A DNA stretch of 64,000 nt, from assembly GCA_951799425.1 (NCBI GenBank), contig OX637395.1:1632501-1696500 (forward strand), given 5' to 3'. Source of the stretch: Ilex aquifolium (lineage: Eukaryota > Streptophyta > Magnoliopsida > Aquifoliales > Aquifoliaceae). A model generated the notes under the pieces. It ran no database searches. It was given only the letters and a program-made list of their open reading frames with translations, and had not been told where the DNA came from. The translations under genes were made by a program, and so were the position numbers. Every line of letters starts with the position of its first letter. Position 1 is the first letter of the stretch. Below are positions 59,901 to 64,000 of the stretch, one piece after another.

Positions 59901-61304
59901 TTGGATAGATCAACATGATGTGCAAAATGGAGAAGGTTTCAAGCGCCTTCAACTACTCATAATAGAGCTCACACGATCTGGCATTTTTTATCCTCAGGCA
60001 TACGTGAGGCAGCTGATTGTTAGTGGAATTTTGGATTGGAATGGACCTCTGGTGGACTTAGACAAAAGGAAGAGACATTACAATATCTTGAAGCAGCTGC
60101 CTGCTCCCTATATTCGTGATGCTCTTGAAGAAGCACAGATCAGTAATGCGCCAAAACTCGAGGAGGCCATGTATGTTTACTCAAATGAACGACGCCTCGT
60201 GCTTCGCCAGCTTATTGATCATGATAAATCCCCTAAAAGTAGTGCAAATACCTTGTCTCGGAAACAAAAACGTTATCTAACCTCTGGGGGGGATGGTGCT
60301 TCACCCCCCTCTGTTGATCAGTTGAAAGCTTTTCAGCCAGGGTCCTGTTCATTGTCCCGTAAGCCCGTCAAAAGAGTTGCTGACCTTGAAGAACTTAAAG
60401 CTTCTATTTCAACGTTGTTGCATCTACCAGAATCGTCTTCTATGTCCACAGATACAGGACTTTATGGCCCACAGAGGAGTATTAAGAGGTTCTTTGGGTC
60501 AACTAGCAACAGGACGGACATGGGAGAAGGAACAGCTGGATGTGAAGAATGTAGAAAGGTGAAGAGACAAAAATTGGGTGATGATAGGAGCTCATACCTA
60601 CAGGCACATTCATCAAATCCCCCAGACAACGATGAAATCTGGTGGGTGAGGAAGGGGCCTAAATCCTTGGAGTCTTCTAAAGTGGATCCACCTCTGAAGC
60701 CTTCCAAACAGGCCACAAGGGGTAGGCAAAAGGTTGTGCGTAAAACTCAAAGTCTTGCTCAATTAGCGGCTGCTAGGATAGAAAGTAGCCAGGGAGCATC
60801 AACAAGCCACGTTTGTGATAGTAGGATAAGCTGCCCGCACCACAGAACTGGTATTGAAGGAGATGCTCCTAAATCGATGGATGCAATCCGAACAGCCCGT
60901 TCTGGAGATATTGTTTCAATCGGAAAAGTTCTGAAGCAGTTGAGGTTTGGAGAGAAGAGGACCATCATGGTATGGTTGATAGCTGTCGTGAGGCAGCTTG
61001 TTGAAGAGACTGAAAAGACTGCTGCCAAGGTGGGCCAGTACAGTAGGCCATTCCCTCCTGCCGATGACCAGAGTACTGTACGATGGAAGCTTGGTGAAGA
61101 CGAGTTATCAGCCATACTGTATTTGATGGATGTTTCTAATGATTTAGTTTCAGCTGTGAGATTTCTCCTTTGGTTGTTGCCAAAGGTTCTTAATAGCCCC
61201 AATTCTACAATCCATGGTGGGAGGAACATTCCAATGTTGCCCAGGAATATGGAAAACCATGCATGTGAACTAGGGGAAGCATTCCTTTTGTCATCCATCC
61301 GGAG
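47721..61304 (+). CDS. MED12: MED12, Mediator kinase-module subunit (5' half, continues past right edge)
   Basis: Large subunit of the Mediator CDK8 kinase module (with CDK8, cyclin C and MED13); in Arabidopsis it is CENTER CITY/CRYPTIC PRECOCIOUS and affects embryo patterning and flowering. Coding exons: 47721-47848, 48934-48993, 49267-49372, 51257-51325, 51460-51513, 51716-51823, 58152-58301, 58403-58750, 58879-61304; all GT-AG, phases agree, about 1149 residues of an expected 2,200. The start is the conserved MQRYHAASCTSAVNN. PDFHIPAPNCPEETLTKEYV and YRETVEGLE (about residues 66-98) mark the Med12 N-terminal domain that contacts CDK8/cyclin C. Later blocks: RNNVPLLRATWFIKVTYLNQ, HFKWWYVVRILLWHHAEGLL, VRFIQEPSPGGSDLVDNSRR, HDIIVCWIDQHDVQNGEGFK, KTQSLAQLAAARIESSQGAS and VSAVRFLLWLLPKV. 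Exon 9 ends ATCCGGAG|GTGCAC; the next exon is outside. No frameshift or internal stop. Confidence 0.96.
47888..47919. repeat. (CT)16 microsatellite in MED12 intron 1
   Basis: Perfect repeat about 40 bp after the first MED12 splice donor. Confidence 0.9.
49544..49750 (-). mobile_element. tRNA-derived SINE, first family, minus strand
   Basis: On the minus strand: A-box-like GGTAACAAGGACGAGTTATA, B-box GAGTTTGAATCTTGACAACC, then GGGATTTATCCCCCATGAAT, CATGGATGATCTGCCTTTGA, CCGGACTGGGGAGGGGATTA and an A-run. Inserted antisense in MED12 intron 3. Confidence 0.82.
50025..50622 (+). repeat. Tandem repeat, 2.4 copies of about 243 bp, in MED12 intron 3
   Basis: Copies begin GTTAGAG at 50025, 50266 and 50512. 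Each has CAATGGGTG(G/A)AGT, a TATAAA(T/C)C block, TTATT(C/T)GGTGTG and AGATAC-like text; the first two also carry AATAAACAAACAAA and AAAATTCAAATGGGT. The third is cut off after about 110 bp. Divergence between copies is moderate, so the duplication is not recent. Confidence 0.85.
52191..52468 (+). pseudogene. 3' end of an RTE-type LINE in MED12 intron 6
   Basis: The translation shows KLKWFGHVQRRPIEVPV and, further on, the region equal to an RGRPK-type stretch and ADPN.LG ending, as in plant RTE-clade reverse transcriptase C-termini, broken by stops and frameshifts. It ends with TTGGTTTGGTTTGG, the short tandem tail expected for RTE elements. The 5' part is missing (5' truncation). Confidence 0.75.
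52567..55190. mobile_element. 2.6-kb putative solo LTR in MED12 intron 6
   Basis: Begins TGTGACGCCTCGATTTTCGG and ends GCGGGTTTTCACA, so both ends carry TGTGA...TCACA. Flanks are CATAA (52562-52566) and CATAG (55191-55195), a 5-bp target duplication with one change. No gag-pol coding is visible and no second copy of the ends was seen, which points to a solo LTR or LTR-only element. Contains a CT microsatellite (about 54724-54752). Confidence 0.68.
55370..55691. mobile_element. 322-bp MITE with near-perfect target duplication
   Basis: Ends CAAGGATCAAAATTTTGTTT and, reversed, CAAGGATCAAAATTTCAGTT. Flanked by CATACAGA (55362-55369) and CATACAGG (55692-55699), 7 of 8 identical. The interior is built from GGAAACG(G/T)TT and CGAAATA words. 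Inserted next to L1-like text. Confidence 0.85.
55740..56355 (+). pseudogene. 3' end of an L1-type LINE (zf-RVT region) in MED12 intron 6
   Basis: The translation gives LCLMCKGDVESVDHLFLHC, the zinc-binding zf-RVT motif of plant L1 reverse transcriptases, then FLVIWNECSTRIFEDRNE and LWDRVHFLASFWASISKEFR, the usual C-terminal block. Stops interrupt it near 55920. It ends with an A-rich tail at about 56340-56355. The frame at 55253-55468 upstream may be part of the same element, split by the MITE at 55370-55691. Confidence 0.82.
56465..57612. mobile_element. Probable DNA transposon carrying a CCA-rich minisatellite
   Basis: AAGTTTGGTAATAGTTTTCA on the left pairs with the reversed right end GGCATTTGACAATGTTTTCA. 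The interior 56630-57180 is a degenerate (CCA/CAC/CAT)n tract; GTCACACCCACTATCCCAA occurs twice (about 56983 and 57070). The Pro/Thr/His-rich open frames here come from that repeat and are not genes. Confidence 0.55.
58052..58081. repeat. C14-A16 homopolymer block
   Basis: Adjacent poly-C and poly-A tracts about 70 bp before the MED12 exon 7 acceptor. Confidence 0.9.
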
Positions 61305-62759
61305 GTGCACTCTCGATTTTTATCTACGTTAATATTTTCTGGTGTCATTTTTAGCCATTGAATTTTTTGTACTTATTTTGAAGACTCCACTTCACTATTA
61401 TGTGCCTGCTAGTCATTGGCTTTATTCTTCTTGTTGGGACTTGGGAATTTGATCCATTGGGGATAGAATTTACTTAATAACATTACATTGGATTGTTGTT
61501 TTGGGCCTTGTGGCTTACTTTTTATTTTTTTGGGTTTTCCTTATTCTTTGGTCACACTGGTGTTATTTGTCCTCAACTCAATTGTTGTTTTGATAACTAG
61601 ACTGGCCATTCATTTGTTTTGATGGCTGGGTCAGAGGCCTACTCATTCAACAAGGGCTCAGACCGTTTCGGTTTGGGCCAAGTGTAACTATAAAATATTG
61701 AAGTATTCCTTGACATCTGTAGGGAATGGCAATTGGCAAGCCAATTTTTTGGGTTCTGTTGCCATACTGATATTTCCATTTGTCATGCCGCTTATTTTTA
61801 CATGCCCTACATATTTTTTAGTCAATAATTTCATACACTTTGAGATGTGCGATTATCAACCATAATTCCTTGCCAATTTTCTTACCCGCACTATCTTTTA
61901 TGGTCTATAACTTCCAATATTTGAAGGAAGCAGTGGGTCCGTGGTCAATACCTAGAATAGTACTTGACAGTTTGAGTTCAATTCCTGCACATTTACATGC
62001 TCAAAGTACTTTTTTTGCACTACCGTGCTACAAGCCGAGACCAATGATGTGATGGGTGGGCTGGTTCAACAGTTTAACTGGTCGGTCCTTTTTCGGTGCT
62101 GTGAACAAAGTTTGGTGCTTCAATTCCTTATGCCTTGCCTTTTGGTCTTGATCACTTTCTTTTTTCTGGGCAGAAGTCTGGATTACTTTCTGAGTTCTCT
62201 ACCAAAGTCATTTGACGTGTTATCATTTGAATTGCTTGTGGGTTACTTTTTTTTTGTTTCCTCAATAATCTGATGGGTGTTGCATTCCACCATGGCTCCT
62301 CTGCCCTCTGGAGATTGCAGTATTTGAATAATTATTGGACCTTGTTGAAAAATTAGTTTTAGTGAACTGAAGCCCATTCTCTGAATTTCCTCAATACACT
62401 TAATTTTTTTAGTGATATTTGACCTTCAGAATTATTTTCCGAAAAAGAAAGAAATATAAAGGTTAAGCTGGCAGCCTTAATTTTGAAAACTAAGAATGAG
62501 GACACCTTGAGTTTAAAACCGTTCAGCCACTTGTGTAAATTTTCCTTAGTTGAACACAAAACAACTATTGTTTTTCTTCGTCATTTTATATCTCTAGTGC
62601 CCAGGGCCTTCCATTGTTTTCCTGCTTAAAAATCCACTTTTGTTGCATTCATACATTTCTCTTTATTCTAGTCAAATTCCGCACTTTTTACTGGAGAGTG
62701 AATACGTTTGTTATACAATATACAATATGAGTGATCTTTGTATTTAGTGCTACTTAAAT
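61305..62759. other. MED12 intron 9 (5' part)
   Basis: No match to the residues that normally follow (YENILL-type) was seen, so the next MED12 exon lies beyond this stretch or beyond the window. T-rich, intron-like. Confidence 0.55.
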
Positions 62760-63518
62760 TGTGAAACCTTTAGGGTTTAGATACAGAGAGAAGAAGAATA
62801 AGAGAAAAGAGAGAGATCATGAGAAGAGAGTAGTGTGTTAGGGTTACACAATTACACCCAAATTATATATATAAAGGAGCTCTACCGATTGGGTCGTTGC
62901 GATTACGGGTTGGATGTCTAATTGTTCAGGTTGTAATGATTGTACCTTGTACCTAAACCGGTGGCTCACTTTTTCGAAGTAATGGGAAAGAGGGGAAGAG
63001 GACCAAAACATGCGAGTGCGACTAAAAGACTTTACTAAGACAAAGATGGATTGTCGAGAACGTAGAGGAAGTAGAATGGTAAGTTGTTCAGATCTAATAT
63101 GGATCTGAGATGGACGGTAGTTGGAGTCAGCGTCTCTTCTAGGTTTCCCTCATCTAGGATCCCTAGGGAAAGGGTCCAATTGTCCCAATCTGAAAGAGTT
63201 GACTAATAGTTAGTCTCATCGTGTTGTAGAGGATAAAATACTATAATCAGTGCATAGAGAATGAAATTTCATTTACTAATACGACATCCAAGTATGTAGT
63301 TAATATTGGTCAAAGTTAGAAAGCTCTATTTGGTTAAACTAGTGTGCCAACCTAAAAGAGGTAAATAATACTAAGGATCATCGTGTTTTAGAGGATGAAA
63401 CACAATAATTAGTGCTTGGAGAATGAAATTTCGTATGAAAAATATATATCACATTTGCAAATGCAATATCTAGGTACAAAGTACTAAAACATCCCTAAGC
63501 TAAAAATAGATCGTAACA
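62760..63518 (-). mobile_element. 3' LTR of a Ty1/copia element, antisense in MED12
   Basis: On the minus strand it starts TGTTACGATC right after a purine-rich tract (TTGAGGGGGCG) and ends CTAAAGGTTTCACA, so TG...CA termini, 759 bp. The region 63180-63440 shows an imperfect duplication of about 168 bp (CATCGTGTTGTAGAGGATAA and CATCGTGTTTTAGAGGATGA). The other LTR and the target duplication partner are outside the window. Confidence 0.78.
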
Positions 63519-64000
63519 TAACGCCCCCTCAAGTTGATGCATAAATCTCTCCAGCTTAACTTGCGAACATTGAGGTGAAAAACTTTGTTATTATTGTGAA
63601 GACATCATTTCATCTGATCTCTAATTTCATAAAGGACATACAAATCAAACCTTGGTTCAGCTCCTTTTTAATGAAGTGTCGATCAATTTCAACATGTTTA
63701 GTTCTATCATGTTGAACTGGATTATGGACAATGTGATAGCAGTCTTATTGTCACAATGTAGTCTCATAGGTCTATTATCATGAATCCCCGACTATCCCAG
63801 TGAGATTTGGAGCCACATAAACTCAAAGATTCTATGAGTCATTACTTTGTATTCAACCTTTGCACTAAACCTAGCCACCACTGCTTATTTTTTGCTTTGC
63901 CATATAACAAGATTTCCTCCTATCAAGGTGCAGTAGCAGTAACTTGAAATAGATCGCCTGTCATCCACTTAACTTGCTTAGTTTGCATCACTAAATGCTT
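63519..64000 (-). pseudogene. Ty1/copia RNase H remnant
   Basis: On the minus strand the translation reads through the copia RNase H block: AFSDAN, DDRRSISSYC, GGNLVIWQSK, VVARFSAKVEYK, then LHCDNKTAI and HIE-like text (KLIDTS), followed by the usual end and a polypurine tract. Several stops and at least one frameshift show it is dead. It continues off the right edge. Confidence 0.82.

Noticed and set aside
60759..61310. 183-codon minus-strand open frame
   Set aside because: Shadow of MED12 exon 9, whose plus-strand reading is strongly conserved.
1..64000. CRISPR array, operon, phage or bacterial system
   Set aside because: Intron-rich plant genes throughout; repeats are tandem, SINE or inverted-repeat types without spacer structure.

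Overview
This is nuclear DNA from a flowering plant, most likely a eudicot. It holds five plant genes with split, GT-AG introns and plant-only protein families, in AT-rich intergenic DNA full of SINEs, MITEs, LINE and LTR retrotransposon remains and microsatellites. I see no bacterial, organellar or viral gene set, no CRISPR array, no rRNA and no convincing functional tRNA gene. The species cannot be named from the sequence.

Layout: (1) 1-3248, minus strand: 5' half of a PUB33-type U-box/kinase protein with an N-terminal USP domain, running off the left edge. (2) 3.3-19.2 kb: gene-free DNA with several inverted-repeat transposons and tRNA-derived SINEs. (3) 19458-24314, plus: a PRD3/PAIR1 meiotic recombination-initiation gene, 11 coding exons rebuilt. 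(4) 24.3-32 kb: intergenic, with a PIF/Harbinger-like MITE and four SINEs. (5) 34377-38311, plus: a TRM-type DUF4378 protein (TRM33-like), six exons, with a long leader. (6) 39987-41194, minus: a small conserved nuclear-looking protein of unknown function. (7) 41.8-44.1 kb: two transposons between divergent promoters. (8) 47721 to beyond the right edge, plus: MED12, the large subunit of the Mediator kinase module; nine coding exons (about 1149 residues) are present. Its introns hold a 240-bp tandem repeat, a putative 2.6-kb solo LTR, RTE and L1 LINE fragments, a CCA-rich minisatellite element and, at the right edge, an antisense Ty1/copia element.

The genes do not form a pathway. The order U-box gene, PRD3, TRM33-like matches, from memory, the Arabidopsis At1g01660-At1g01695 neighbourhood, so it looks like old conserved microsynteny. 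I found no clearly new biological system. The best leads are a 108-nt in-frame intron in the TRM gene that would add a hydrophobic segment if retained (exitron-like), an inferred GC-AG intron in PRD3, overlapping uORFs at the MED12 start, a possible gene-capturing transposon at the promoter of the small minus-strand gene, a SINE carrying four 73-bp tandem units, and a set of non-autonomous DNA transposons with target-site duplications readable directly from the sequence.
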